The notes under the pieces were generated by a model. The model made no database searches and was not told the DNA's origin. It saw only the letters and a list, made by a program, of their open reading frames with translations. Below, in pieces: positions 1-12,240 of a stretch of 64,000 nt of DNA (position 1 is its first letter; every line of letters begins with the position of its first letter). The DNA lies in contig NW_006495314.1 of the NCBI RefSeq assembly GCF_000471905.2, forward strand, positions 23,003-87,002, in the 5' to 3' direction. Position numbers and translations under genes: made by a program. Origin of the DNA: Amborella trichopoda (taxonomy: Eukaryota; Streptophyta; Magnoliopsida; Amborellales; Amborellaceae).

Positions 1-109
1 CTACTAAAACTAACTTACGTTACCTACCTACTTTACTTTTACTTTACCTTACCCTTACCTTACCCTACTACGTCGTCGTCTACACTAGTCTCTACTACCT
101 CTCTCTCTA

Positions 110-112
<3 letters not shown>
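1..112. other. Low-complexity C/T/A sequence, probably read noise
   Basis: This stretch is made almost only of short C/T/A words (ctac, ttac, cctt, cgtcgt) and runs straight into a pure CT microsatellite. It has no codon structure and resembles the sequence just after the gap at 51592-51611, also beside a CT tract. I infer poorly corrected reads of a CT repeat rather than real sequence. Confidence 0.5.

Positions 113-155
<43 letters not shown>
113..155. repeat. (CT)n microsatellite
   Basis: About 43 bp of uninterrupted CT dinucleotides. CT-rich text with scattered CTCTCT runs continues to about 195. Confidence 0.95.
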
Positions 156-159
<4 letters not shown>

Positions 160-525
160 CTCATCTTCTCCCATCCTCTCTAGCTCTCTCTCACCTATTC
201 ATCACCATTCTCCTTTTTTGGGGGGGGAGCATATGTTTTTTGCTTTCATTTTACTGCAAATTGGGAAGACTTGTGCCAATTTGGGGGAGGATGAGGCGAA
301 AGAGAGAGGGGGGCTGCTCAGCGAAGATGGGGCATAAGAAAGAGAGAGAGTAAGAGCTATTGTGACAAACAATTGGGAAGTTAAGAGGTAGGAATAAAAA
401 GGAAAACAATGGGATTAGGATCTTTGTTGAAGGGACCAAAGCGAAGCGAAATCTGATACTACAGTTTCGGTCAATTTCAGCGTACTTTGGGCCGCTTCAG
501 TCTTATTTGGCCGCTTCGGCCGAAG

Positions 526-668
526 CTTCGGCCTCTTCGACAAAGCAAAAGGTCTTGATGGCATGCAACCTCATGTATACCTTATTTGCTTCGGTCTTAT
601 TGAGCCGCTTCGGCCTCTTCGGTGAAGCAAAACGACTTGATGACATGCAACCTCATGTATACCTTATT
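526..668. repeat. 82-bp tandem duplication, GC-rich
   Basis: Two copies with a period of 82 bp: the phrase beginning ttcggcctcttcg occurs at about 528 and 610, and both copies end with gcaacctcatgtatacctta. A partial third copy with a short insertion lies at about 490-530. The block is rich in cttcggcc words, unlike its AT-rich surroundings. No gene is apparent in it. Confidence 0.8.
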
Positions 669-3600
669 GGATTGTTGAGATTCACTGTACTATGAGGGAC
701 ATAATCATCATATCTACCAAAGATGAGTTTCTTTTCAGGATTTTGAAAAAGTTTAAGACATCCAATCATCTTTAACAGCCTACAAGAGGACTTCGGCCCT
801 TGAGCAAGGATGGGTCTTTACTGTTTTACAAAACGGAGGATGTCCCTACAGCGGAGGACGTCCCTACCCTTTGTGAGAAAAAACCGTACTCCGCACAAGT
901 AAAATTACATTATTAACCTTGGTTAAAACATATAAATGGAAAAATACTATAAGTTACATTTTAGGCTTCCATTTCATCATCATTTTAGCCTTTTCAGTTT
1001 TCCCAATTAATTGGGGACATTTTAGGCTTCCATGTAATATAAAAAATTCAACCACATCTACCTTCATTAATAACAACAAATTGAACTATAGAATATCAAA
1101 GAAATGTATTTTTTTCCTTTTTTCTCCTTTTGAAATTTTTAATTTAATATATTTTTATTTTAATATATTTTTATTATAAATATACATTATATTTATATTA
1201 ATTTTTTAAGAAAAGTCCGAAGTCTTTCCCCAAATCGACGAAAGCACCGAATTGCTTCATTTTTCTGACCAAACCAAAGAAGACTCCGAAGTGAATTTGA
1301 CAACATTGGGTCAAAGTTAAAAAGCTTGGGGAGTAAGGGGTTAGGGGATGTGAAGAAATATTTTTTGAAGAATCTTATGCCACAAGTAATTTTGTTAGTT
1401 CGGAGGGGATACTAAGATAGTGATTCTAGTTTTGGGGGGTTACGGAGATATTTTCCCTATTTTCTTTGTCATCATGCTATTGATGGCCTCCTAAATCCAG
1501 GAGTTGATCATGTTCTCCAGAACATGAAGTTCCTTCAAAAAGAAAAAAAAATTCCTTCTTAATTTTTTATAACAGTTGGCCTCATCAGTGTTCCATTTGA
1601 TTCTCGAACCTCATAAGTTCAAAGTTGAAAATACATGAACACACCCCCCCCCCCTTGCATGGCGCTGCATATGGCAAGTTCAGTGTCATTTAATATGGGC
1701 TTTGGAATGATTCTTGGTCAAAGGTGATCTGTACAAGACTATAGACACTGTAATTTCTTGTCACGTGATAATTACCCACAATCACATTTTGATCCTTATG
1801 CTTTTCTTCTGTCTACATGCCTCAATGATCATTATCAGACCTCCTCATTTAACAGACCATTCAAAGCTGGACTTTATTGGCTTCTCTTGCTTTCTGATTT
1901 CATTTGTCTCCTTTCTAAACTCATCCTTTTCCATTCCTTTTTACTAAGAACTTCATTGGCTACCCTAACCATGGAGTCCAAAGATATCCCTACTTCATTG
2001 ATCATGCAACCAATGAATTATAAGACTATTTGCCAATGATAGGCTAAGCAAATTGCTATCTTTATCTGTTAACCCTCTATCAAGAAATTTTTTACTGGGT
2101 GGAACTTTGTCAACATTAATCATCAAAATTCTCTCAGTAAGAAAGGGGATAGGGTGATCTCCATTTTGTTCCCAAAAAAGTCAACAAAGGTTCTCACTGA
2201 GCAATTTGATGCATAACTCCTGATTCTGCCATAAGTCAAGACCCAAAACAGATATCTATCACTTCTAAAAGTGTTTTCATACTCAGAATATAGATTTCTT
2301 CGTTAGGAAATAGCAGCAAACTTATTTAAGTCACAGAGGATTGTAGCTCTATCTTACATCTTAATACTATGCTCCTATTAATCAAAATCGCCCCTGTAAC
2401 TACTCAGGACCTCAATCTGCTTAACTTTCTATCGTGTTTGCAGTGGATTTCTCTTGGCCTCCCCTCAACACTTACTGCCATCACTTTTTCTCCATTAACT
2501 GTTTGTTCCAACAAGCCCTGTTTCCTCACTGTTTCAGTTCCATGTGCGTTCAGTCTTCATCGATCACCAATTTGTCCATTCTTCTTACTTCTGTTCTTGC
2601 TCACCTACCACACTTCTCTAGAATAGCACCAATAGAGCCTAACATGGTCATGTAACTGGTGTAGAGTTTCACATCTCATAGTCATGAATTTTCTCTTTAG
2701 ATGTGCCAAAATAATGAACTTCTACTCTCTCCAAGCATGCAGGTCCAATGAGTTGAACATAGGTCCTCAAAATCTCGAAAGCTATCTTGGAACGTATCAG
2801 TAGGCCATCCACAAAGTAGTATATCAAACCTGAAACATTAAGAAAAATACTCTACAATCGCAAAATAGCATCACTGTTGATACTTTGCTCCACTTATTGT
2901 ATGTGTGTGCGTATGTACATGTGTGTGTATACAATATGTATTTATGTATGTATGTATGTATATATCACCTACTCTGGTTGCAAGGAGATATCAGGAGTAA
3001 GGAATTTGAAGACAACCCAAATCTTGGTTTTGATTATTCATTCCATCCAAGATTAAACTTACAAATGCCTCTCAGTATTTAAGAAAATTCTTTATTTTTA
3101 CTATTAATGTTTATTTGGTGTGGTTTTGAAGAACTTAGCTCTCCAATATTAATTTCTAAGTCCACAACCGTATCTAAAGAACATGCCTTTTTCATTTGTA
3201 TATATAACTAATGCTACTATTCTCGTACTTACAATTTATAAGTAAGTTTGTGAGAAGCTGCAGCTGCTGCACCTCATCCTGGATGGGTTTTGTAGTCATA
3301 GAGGTATGTGCCTCACCTTGAGGCATAGCCCACTTGAAAGAATGCTGCTTACACCATCTGAAACTTGCCAAACACTCATTGGCCAACGCATTTATTGCCA
3401 ATGAACATGTTCTAGTATATATGATACACTATAACTTCATATTCCAAGGACCCAAGGAGTATGAAAGAGTGTGCATAAAACTGCCCACTAGCCTTGACTG
3501 ACTCATTCATCCATCTTTGCAACATTTTCTTAACAAAAGAACAAGAGAAATTACGATGAGATATTAGTGTTGGAATTATTAGGAAGGTAGCAGATGCCCA

Positions 3601-4405
3601 AAAAATTCGTGCGTAAGGTGTTGTTATTTTATTTGTAATAATCAAGCAAGGACAGAAATAAATCCATGGTAGCATTTATAGCCCTTAAGTAAATTCTCAA
3701 GAACGTTGCTTTCATTAATTATATGACTTGCATCAGCCCCAAAAAAAGGCGTCATAAATCTCTTGTTACATCTACAGGTGAGCATCACTGAAAACTTGTT
3801 TCCCCGTGGAAGAATAAATCAAACATCCATGAAAAGGTTTGCTTCCAAAGAACATGTAGGGATAAATGATATGAACTCCACAGATTCATGAAACATAGTA
3901 GTGATCACACTGTCCAAGCTCTTCTCTGGGCACCCTTCTTCTGGACTTCTATTAGATGTTCAAAATTCAATTCTCTAGTATCAACAATGCAAAAGTTTTG
4001 GGACTGAACAGGTTAAGAAATCCAAATTTACGCACAAAGGGCAAACCATTGCACCAAGCAATTGAAACCACAGAAATAATATGGTTTCAGTGTCAATTAA
4101 TAGTACATGCCAGATGAAACAAGGTGTCAAAATGACATGTAACTAGTCATATAGTTCTGTTTATAATTTCTTTCTTTCTTTTAAGCGTATTTGATTTCTT
4201 ATCTCTAGTACATGCCAATAAAAATTCATCACCCTCCTGAACCCCCTCTTTCAGCCCCAAGGACCTTGTAATAATAGAATGAGCATAGTCAACTACAACA
4301 CTGAGAAACACTAAGGCATAAATCTTACAATTACATACTCCTAAATTGATAGGAACACAATCCAAACCATCAATCTAACAAGATTATATCTAGTATTTAT
4401 TTTAC
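669..4405. other. Long stretch without a recognised gene
   Basis: AT-rich sequence with a short TG/TA-rich simple repeat at about 2900-2960. I searched the minus strand here for the missing C-terminal exons of RFC4 and found none I could defend. The longest open stretch on the minus strand (3192-3401) is followed by a GTAAGT donor-like site, but its translation matches nothing I know. This may be the interior of a long RFC4 intron or old transposon debris. Confidence 0.5.
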
Positions 4406-7014
4406 CTGCAAGTATGTTATCGCTCGACGAAGATCCCCATCAGAGATAGAGCTTAAAGTTGCAAGAGCCTACATGGATAAACATTTAAAGATGGATGCAG
4501 TTAAAGAAGGAAATACATGCTAAAGTAGATAAAATAAGAAACAATTTTTTTACCGAACTAAAAACTCCACAGTTCAAAAAAAAACAGATGTTAAACAGTT
4601 AAAATATTTCCAAACGAATTCCTAAAGAAGATTGAGTTGAAATCCATAACAAACTAGAAACATCGCAAATTATAAAAAACATTGTGTATATCAATACCTC
4701 TGAATCCAGATTAAGACTCTCCTGGCGGCAAATGTGAGATATCCTACTGCTCATGATTTCTTCAGAAAGTGGCTTAAACCTAAACTTTGCACATCTTGAG
4801 GCAAGTGGTTCTATGATCCTTCACGGCACACAATCTTGTAAATAAAACGCGTAAATCTTTTTCTCTATGGCAGGTCATTTAAAATCTTTAGCTCTTCATA
4901 TATGACTTAAAGCTTTTATGCGAAAAAATGAAGTCCCCTAAGAAGGTGAAGGAAAAATACCTGCTAACATAGTTGCAAATGAAACAAAACCTTGTAACTT
5001 TGGAGTAAGTTTCCAATGTTCGCCTCAGCGCATTCTAGCAGGTTGTATTTTTATCAAGTTCAATTCTAGTTGGCAATTAAAGCAGCTAAAATCAAAACAA
5101 TAGCGTGAATAATGTGAAATACCTGTGCATCTTCAGTCATTGAATCAGCCTCATCCAAGATAATAATCTTGTACGGTGGACATGGGTATCCACTAAAAAA
5201 ATTTCAATCAAAAAAAAGAATCATAAGATAAGAAGTTATAATATGGAGGTTTAAGACACTTAGTCATGGCAAAATAACAGGGAACTTCCAAACCTATTAG
5301 GGTTTCCTGATCCAACAGCAACTGCTGCAAAACCTTTGATCTTTGTGCGCACCACATTGATCCCACGGTCATCACTTGCATTGAGCTCTAAAACCCTGGA
5401 CTTGTACAATTCAGGCCTGAACATCACCAAAGTGGAGATTAAAGCCTTTGCTTCAATATACGACGTACTTAACTAAAAAACTTGAGAAATTATGCTAAGA
5501 AGTTACAAGATTGTTGTGTTTTCTGACCAATGCATGTTTTCCAATAAAATATATCCCATAAAAATTCCAACTCATGGACAGCTATAACTAGGAAACTCAA
5601 AATACTATAAAAAAGTTCAAACAAAAAAACAAAATAGAAATTTACAAATATAAATCTCTTACTAAAGAAGAGTACTACAAAATCCACTAACATGGATATG
5701 GCCATACAAGGGCAGAAATGAGTCATCTGATCCATACAAGGGCAGAAACCAATTCAAGACTTTGTGAAGTATCAGGGCATCGCAAACTACGAATTTAAGA
5801 AGCAAACAATCCATAAACACCTAATGCATAAATGAATGAAAGGATGTCGCATTTCAAATCAGCCAAAACAACATGAATAGGGCACAAATAAACAAAATCA
5901 TACAGAGATTAATATAGCTTAGATGGATTTTTTTTTTTTTATAATGTTAACCTGTATAGAGCTTCGATGGATTGATTTGGCTAATTTAGCAAATTCAGGC
6001 CAACACATATCACCAGTTACATAAAAACACAGGGATTGCATATCTCAGATCTTTTACACAACTCATTTCAGGCGATATGTGGAACAATGATTACTATAAA
6101 TAGGAGAAACAGTTAAACAAACAAAAACTCCAGCTAAAAAAACAAATCCGAGAAACTAAAAAAGCATTGACTTCACTGATTTACCCAAAAAAAAAACAAA
6201 AAGCATTGACAGCTTTGAGAGAGTGCGGGGGGCAATTTACGAAACATCAAAATCAACATAAGTTTATAAACTAGTTTATAACCATTTAAAGAAATTTCAT
6301 AAAACTAGAAATGAACAGTAAGAAATTAAGAATTATTTATCCAGTTTGAATGTCTCTTGCACTGAAATGGTCATATTCAGTAAATCATAACTTTCCTCTA
6401 CATGAGATCAAAATGATTCAAGGATATTTCCTTCAACAATTAAACAACTGACAACCTCATCACAGGATGTAAAACCGTCCAAGGATCAATTCTTTCAAGC
6501 ATACAAAATAAAATGTAAACAAATATTAGAAAGAGAAAGAAGAGAAACACGAACCCGAAAAGCTGGTGAGCAATGGCAAGGGCCGTGGTGGTCTTCCCTG
6601 TTCCAGGGGGACCATAAAAGAGCATGTGAGGGAGCTGTCAAATATCCAAAATAAAAATAAAAATCAGTAGAATCAAAATGCAGATGAAGAGAGAAAAATT
6701 AGGGAGATTGACAAAGATGCTAAAATCCCTAATACGCATACACCTAAAAGAGAGGGGAAATTTAGAGAAAGAAAATAGGACAAAAGGGTTACGAATATAG
6801 ATATGTATACCATATTAACAGAGAGAGATAAAGGTTACTGCTGTAAAATTCTAGAGAGAGAGAGAGAATACGTTAGCGGTTTGGAGGGTGTTGGAGAGGA
6901 CACGGACGACTTCATCCTGGTGAGCCACATCCTTCACCTGCTTCGGCCTGCTGCAAAAAATTACACCTTTCATCTCTCCATCGTCCACCAACAACATTAC
7001 TATATTAGCAGAAC

Positions 7015-7051
<37 letters not shown>

Positions 7052-7122
7052 GGGGAGGTAACGGGAAGAGGAACTCACTATTTCTCCACCCATGGGTGGG
7101 AGCTTTGCATAACAGGAGCCAT
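4406..7122 (-). CDS. RFC4: Replication factor C subunit 4, eight N-terminal exons (C-terminus not found)
   Basis: A small subunit of the nuclear clamp loader that opens PCNA and loads it onto primed DNA. Exons, 5' to 3' on the minus strand: 7122-7079, 6950-6872, 6634-6555, 5416-5294, 5192-5123, 5034-4961, 4818-4698, 4468-4406. All have GT-AG borders and consistent phase, and together encode 218 residues. The start reads [19 protein letters not shown], as in plant RFC4. Walker A is [12 protein letters not shown], Walker B is IIILDEAD, the arginine-finger SRC motif sits in [11 protein letters not shown], and the block ends at [13 protein letters not shown]. Plant RFC4 proteins are about 335-350 residues, so roughly the last 120 (the collar domain that joins the pentamer) are not in the window as far as I can see. 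They may lie beyond position 1 across an intron of over 4.4 kb, or be lost. Homology to the other RFC small subunits is lower than to RFC4 (rice naming may differ). Confidence 0.93.
7016..7049. repeat. (GA)n microsatellite in RFC4 intron 1
   Basis: About 34 bp of GA repeat on the plus strand, inside the intron between the first and second RFC4 exons. Confidence 0.95.
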
Positions 7123-7202
7123 TTTCCTCTCTCTATCGCTCTCTAAGAGAGACCCTCTCTCTCTTCTCTCTTTCTCCCTCTCTGCCCTGGTTCTTTATTT
7201 CC

Positions 7203-7253
7203 TTTCCCGCTTCTTCCAGGAGGCCCGTTCTTTCGTTTCGCTTTTTTTCCCGC
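7203..7253 (-). promoter_or_regulatory. Pair of E2F-type sites upstream of RFC4
   Basis: TTTCCCGC occurs at 7203-7210 and again at 7246-7253, that is 81 and 124 bp upstream of the RFC4 start codon at 7122. This octamer is the classic plant E2F/DP binding site, known from promoters of PCNA, MCM and RFC genes, where it gives G1/S expression. Both copies have the same orientation. The surrounding 7123-7430 is CT-rich on the plus strand (GA-rich in the direction of RFC4) and contains the likely 5' UTR. That these sites are functional is inferred. Confidence 0.75.
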
Positions 7254-7430
7254 TCCGCATCTCTCTGGACTCAATTTCAATGATTCTGGAACCCGAGGGA
7301 GCAAATTTTTTACACCCTCCCGCGAGAGCACATGATCCTTTAGCCTCTCGATTATGCCCTCCTTGCTTTGCTTTTCTTTTCTTTTTTTTTCCTTTTTTTT
7401 TTTTTTGAAAAAATTTAGTGGGGATGAACA

Positions 7431-9129
7431 GTAGTTTGACGGGTAATTTAGTAGCTATCATTTAATTTATTTTTTAAAATTATAAGTTATTTTTTAATGT
7501 TTTTCAATATTTTGAATGAAAATGAAAAGACCTTAGTTAGGGCACTAGAGGTGCTACCACCCCCACCACGCCAACCCATTCTCAAAGCCCTCCTAGCTTG
7601 ATTCTTCAGTGCTCGACAATGGCTATTTTGCTAAGAAAATTAAGGGAAAGCTCACATATATGTATAGTATGCATGACCCGTATCTCGATCATCGCATCTG
7701 AATAGATGGCTGAGATAACTTGAGTTGTAATGTCAGAAGTTAATTCTCAAGCATATGATCTTGATGTTGACAGTTTAGAACGCTTTACTTTCATCTTTAT
7801 TTTATAAATCATTCTTCAGTAAATTCAGGTCATGCGTACAGTTGAAGGAGTCGCACATGATAAAAATAAAAAAAAATATTTATAATGAAAAAAACTACCA
7901 AAAAACCCCTAAAACTTTTAGAAGCATTGCGGTCATTTATTTTAAGCCAAAAACATATTGTAAAAAAAATCATACATTGTTTTCACATGATATTATAACA
8001 AAACCAATCCTAACCGTCGATTCAAGTCAATTTTTTACTAAGTGTGATTGCATATAATTTATATGCGGCTGGGATCAAACAAAAAGCTTTCTCAAATATA
8101 GAGTCAAAAGATACCAATAACACAACGATTGTTTTTGGATAAATTATGAATACCACCTAATTTATACTTTCTAAGCATGCTGTCTTAATACTTTTTAAAT
8201 CACACCTTAGACACCAAAACCATTTCTTCATACATTCAACCCCCAAGTAAAAAATTAATGGAAAATATCACTAAAGGATATAAAACCCCTGACAATATCA
8301 TTAAAGGGGTCAAATTTTATCTGGCAACTTTTTTATTATGTAGTCTCTCTTTTTTTAATTTCAATTAGATACCTCTTCAATAAAAAAGATTTACAATATC
8401 TAAATTGTCCTTTTTTGTATTTAGACACGGAATATGTAATTTGACATTAGAAGCCTCAACCGAATGAAAAAAATATCACTACCTAGTATGCATTATAAAT
8501 AAAAAACTCATTGTTAAATAATAAACGACTAAGGGTATTTTTACACTCAAATACTTTGCATGTATCAAATTACAAAAACATCCCTAATTGTTCCGTAATA
8601 TTGATACAAAATAGTGTGATCCTCATTTGAAATGCGGAACAATTTATGGGTATTTTTCCCTTACATTGAAGAATAGCCCTATGCATTACTAATATTGCAC
8701 AATGTGTTCCTATGAAGGTCAAGCATGTGAAATCAAGGAGCACACGTAGTACAGAACTCCGCCCACCATTTTACAAGCATGAAATTCCAAAAAAAAAATT
8801 GATCAAATTACAATCCTTTCGAATTTGAAATTTTTTGGGTATGTTTGATGGCGTGTGATATCTTGATACTACCAAATAATATAGATTAAATAAATCTTGC
8901 TATCTGATAAGCCAAATAACGTGTTTAATGGCACTAAATTACATTAAGTAAAATCCAAGAGGCACAATACATGTTAATAAAGTTACTTGAGAAGGACTAC
9001 CAAGTTGAGACCAAGAAATCAGTTCATGGTCTCGTTTGTGGATCGAGTCTTAACCCACGTCAAAAATAAAGTTTGTCTAAATACTTTAGCCAAAGAGTCA
9101 CCAAAAAAGTAAGTGGAAAACCCTCAAAG
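7431..9129. other. Intergenic, no gene recognised
   Basis: Very AT-rich sequence with many short homopolymer runs. No open frame of notable length or recognisable domain on either strand. Probably old transposon remains. Confidence 0.5.
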
Positions 9130-9786
9130 GTAGGGCTGGCAACGGGTCTGATCCGACCGGACCTGTTTTGGGACCCGACCAAAAATAAAATATATATATG
9201 TTATATGGTTTTATTAAGCTACATTATTTGGTGTTGTGTACTCTTAAAGTCTTCAATATTTTTTAACACTTAAATACTGATGAATTATAATACAAAAATT
9301 TTCAAGTAAAGGTATATTTTGTCATTTAAAAGGGTATAATAGATATTTTTATAAAAAAATAGTAGCATTTTATTAATAGTCAAAAAACAATTAATGCATA
9401 TTGAGGGTGATGTCACATACCATGTTCGTGATGGGATTGTCCACTATTGTTAATAAATGCATTTGTTTCTATTATTAATTTCTACTTTACTTTTGATTAA
9501 TTACTTAAAATACATGTAGACAAAAAGTTACTACACCATAGGATAAATGTATCTAAGTGTCCAAAAATATTGAGGACTTGTACACCACAAAGTGGTGTAG
9601 CCCAATAAAACCCTATATTATTATAATTAAAAATATATAGTTATATCTATTTAACTAGTATTAAATAATTATATATTAAATATTATTTACATATTAAAAC
9701 TATTCGGATTGGGTCTACCCTGACCCAAATAGTGTCTGGGTCCAAGTTTTAAACCTGGACCCACCGGGATTTGGGTCCATTGCCAA
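9130..9786. mobile_element. Degenerate hAT-like MITE (GGGTCC family), copy 1
   Basis: Starts with tagggctggcaacgggtc and ends with cccaccgggatttgggtccattgcca, so the two ends are rough inverted copies (tggcaacgggtc against gggtccattgcca). The interior is AT-rich and noncoding. Two better preserved relatives lie at 11926-12240 and 36212-37082. Confidence 0.55.
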
Positions 9787-10357
9787 AAGAGTCGAGATAG
9801 TGTTTTGCTTTGCAAAACATGACTCAAAACAGAGATAACTCAGTTTCAAAATCATTTTTGTTTGTGCAATTGCTTAGAGTCATGGACTGGTCCCATTGTC
9901 TTTAAAGTAGTATACACCCTCAACATGTATTCTGTTTTGATGATGCAATAGTTTGGGAAGAATGTTACTCTCAGGATAAAATTAGGCTGAGGGAAACAGC
10001 CGTTAAAGAATTCTTAGAATTTCTCGATTCTTTTAAGCAATTTAGAGCCCTAGACTGATCTTCCTTTTTCGCAAAATTGATAGGTGGTTCACTAATGAAT
10101 ACCGAGAAACAAATCAAATTGAAGTTGGTTGAGATATCATTGAGAAAAGTTAACCATGGCGATGCTCCTGGAAGCAGGGTTTTGCCTCTTTTAACATAAA
10201 TTTCATCATGTTTTCAATCTTAATCGGGTTTATATGATCTTGGAATTCACTATTTATCTACTGCAATGGAGCAGATGAACATGGTTGGAAAGGATGACAT
10301 GTATCACATTCTCAGAAAACCTTAGCTATAGAGTAGGTGAAGTTAGGAGGCCATAAC
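9787..10357. other. Intergenic, no gene recognised
   Basis: Slightly more balanced composition than its flanks, but no open frame or motif that I can name. Confidence 0.45.
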
Positions 10358-10989
10358 TGTAGGGTGTTGGGTTTGGTGATATTTTTTATAAGCTATAAAG
10401 AGCTGTCTTTATAAGAGAGTAAAAGTCGACATAATACTCATCATTTGAGGGTCACCCTTTTGGGGGTTATAAAAATAGATCTCCAATATAGAGGTCTTTA
10501 AGAGAGAGACATGGTCTCTGAGAGAGGGGCAGTATTCGCATGAGTTTTGGATTGGTTAACTTCCACTTCTAAAGAGAGAAAATATCTACATTGCTCTAGA
10601 TGTTATCTTTTCATTAGCGTTATTGTGATGGGAAAGAGGATGTTGACTAACAGTGTTGATCGATCGGAAGAGCGGATTTAGAAGGGAAGACCGATGATGG
10701 TATTTTACAGACGTTTAGAGATAAGTATTATCTTGTAATAAAAAACTGTAATCTTCATTGTGATAGTGGATTTCTACTTGTCGAGGCCGTGGATGTAGCC
10801 CTATAGGGTGAACCACATAAATCTTTTGTTGTTGTGGTATGTCTTTTTTGTGTTTGTTTTATTTATTGCACTCGATTTATAGTGTATTCATCTACTTTAC
10901 ATTTAGCTAATCATGTACACGATCTTAGGTGCGATCTCGATGTTTGGGATTCCCAGTTCTGCAAGCTAGGGGTTCCCGATAACCCTACA
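10358..10989 (+). mobile_element. Probable solo LTR of a Ty1/copia-type element (fossil)
   Basis: About 632 bp bounded by the inverted ends TGTAGGGT and ACCCTACA, giving the TG...CA termini of an LTR. It contains a TATA-like gttataaaaat near 10466, an AATAAA-like signal near 10737, and a 3' part (gatgtagccctatagggtgaaccac) of the style seen in plant copia LTRs, including the LTRs of the element at 30875-36127, though not the same family. No internal domain follows. A clear 5-bp target duplication is not visible, so the call is tentative and the copy is old. Confidence 0.5.
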
Positions 10990-11027
10990 TAAGGAATGGC
11001 GGTTTTCTTTTTTTAGCGTTAAATGGT

Positions 11028-11215
11028 TAGTAGTGGGACCGTTGGTAGTTTTCGAAAGGGGTTAGCACAAGTAGGAATCGAAATCCAGACTAGTAGTTGA
11101 GTCACAAGTATCGAAAGGGGTTAGCACAAGTAGGAATCGAAATCCAGACTAGTAGTTGAGTCACAAGTATTGCTACCACCTTGACCTCAACCTCATTCCT
11201 AGCAGTAGGGAATGG
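11028..11215 (-). mobile_element. tRNA-derived SINE, copy 1, with internal tandem duplication
   Basis: Read on the minus strand it starts gaggttgaggtcaaggtgg and contains an A-box-like TGGTAGCAATACTTG followed by a B-box-like GATTTCGATTCC, the split polymerase III promoter of tRNA-derived SINEs. The B-box part is present twice because of a 59-bp tandem duplication (11052-11110 and 11111-11169, essentially identical). Relatives lie at 20230-20342, 21170-21265 and 61005-61290. Confidence 0.6.
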
Positions 11216-11925
11216 TTATCGCGGGGGATAACTTCTTGGGGCATTTGGGCCTTTCTAACATTTTTTTTTGTAGCAACAAAATTTGAGTTTTAAACAATAT
11301 TCACGAAAAATATGTATATATTAAAAAAAAAACAGATCTAAACACTGCTTTGTGTTGATTAGACACATGATAAACTAAGATCTTTGTGGTCTTATCATAA
11401 ACATTCAAAACCATGTAGGGCCGTGTGCTGTATCAGCAAAAAAAAGTCAAAAAATTGAAAATAAAAATATAAAAAATACAATATATATATATAGTGAAAT
11501 TAAACAAAACAAATCCAAACATGGTTAAAAAAACTCTTTGTGGTCTCAGCAAAAAAATTCAAAACATGTTTTAAGTTGGTTTGAAACACCATTTAACCAA
11601 GTTTTAAAACTCTTTAAAACTAAACAGTGGTACACGATGAAAGAAACTCGATGCCTAAAAGAAAGGAATGCTTTTGGCATGAATGCACATAAAAAGAATG
11701 GCAGGAAAAAATTGAATGTAGGAGATTTTGTGACATCACTAAGGGCACGCAAGTTTAATGACAATTATCACTGAAGGGGACATAGCGGAAATGAAAGTCA
11801 AAATGTAACAATTAGAGTAGGCGTCAGGTGAGATTGCAATCCTAAAAGTGAATTCTACTAAATTTTAAAAGAGAGAGAGAAACTTGAGCATTGAACTTCT
11901 AACTCTAATGCTGGATTAAACCCTG
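11216..11925. other. Intergenic, no gene recognised
   Basis: AT-rich. An open frame of 78 codons at 11538-11774 has no recognisable domain and overlaps an equally long frame on the other strand, so I do not call it. Confidence 0.45.
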
Positions 11926-12240
11926 TAGGAGTGGTAATTGGGACCCGTGGATCCGAGACCCGACAAGTAGACCCTACCCCGAGTTAAAGTATGGATCCAG
12001 GGGTTGGCCCCGATGGGTCGGGTTTGTATCCAATAGCCTTGGACTTGATTCAAGTCCAGCTCTAGCTCTAAGAAATCCCTCTGGGTCTGGGTCCAAGTAG
12101 TCCCTCTCTATGTTGTTTGAGTTAAATATATATTTTTTAATGTAAAAATCAATTTTCAGGTCGAGTATGGATCCCCCATAATCAATTTTGGTCTACGTCT
12201 GGGTATGGGACTCCAGACGCAGTCCCTTGCCAGCCCTAAA
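11926..12240. mobile_element. hAT-like MITE (GGGTCC family), copy 2
   Basis: About 310 bp with imperfect inverted ends: taggagtggtaattgggacc on the left, and on the right a sequence whose complement reads tagggctggcaagggac. The flanking 8-mers aaaccctg and aacccttg are similar, as expected of a worn hAT target duplication. No coding capacity. Confidence 0.65.

Noticed and set aside
3192-3401. Minus-strand frame followed by a donor-like GTAAGT, considered as a late RFC4 exon
   Set aside because: The translation does not match the RFC4 collar domain. Only a short MPQG-like similarity to the RFC4 end is seen, which is too little.
6803-7408. 201-codon plus-strand frame over the RFC4 promoter and first exons
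   Set aside because: It lies antisense to RFC4 exons 1 and 2 and its GA repeat and is made largely of serine/leucine and arginine/glutamate runs from microsatellites.
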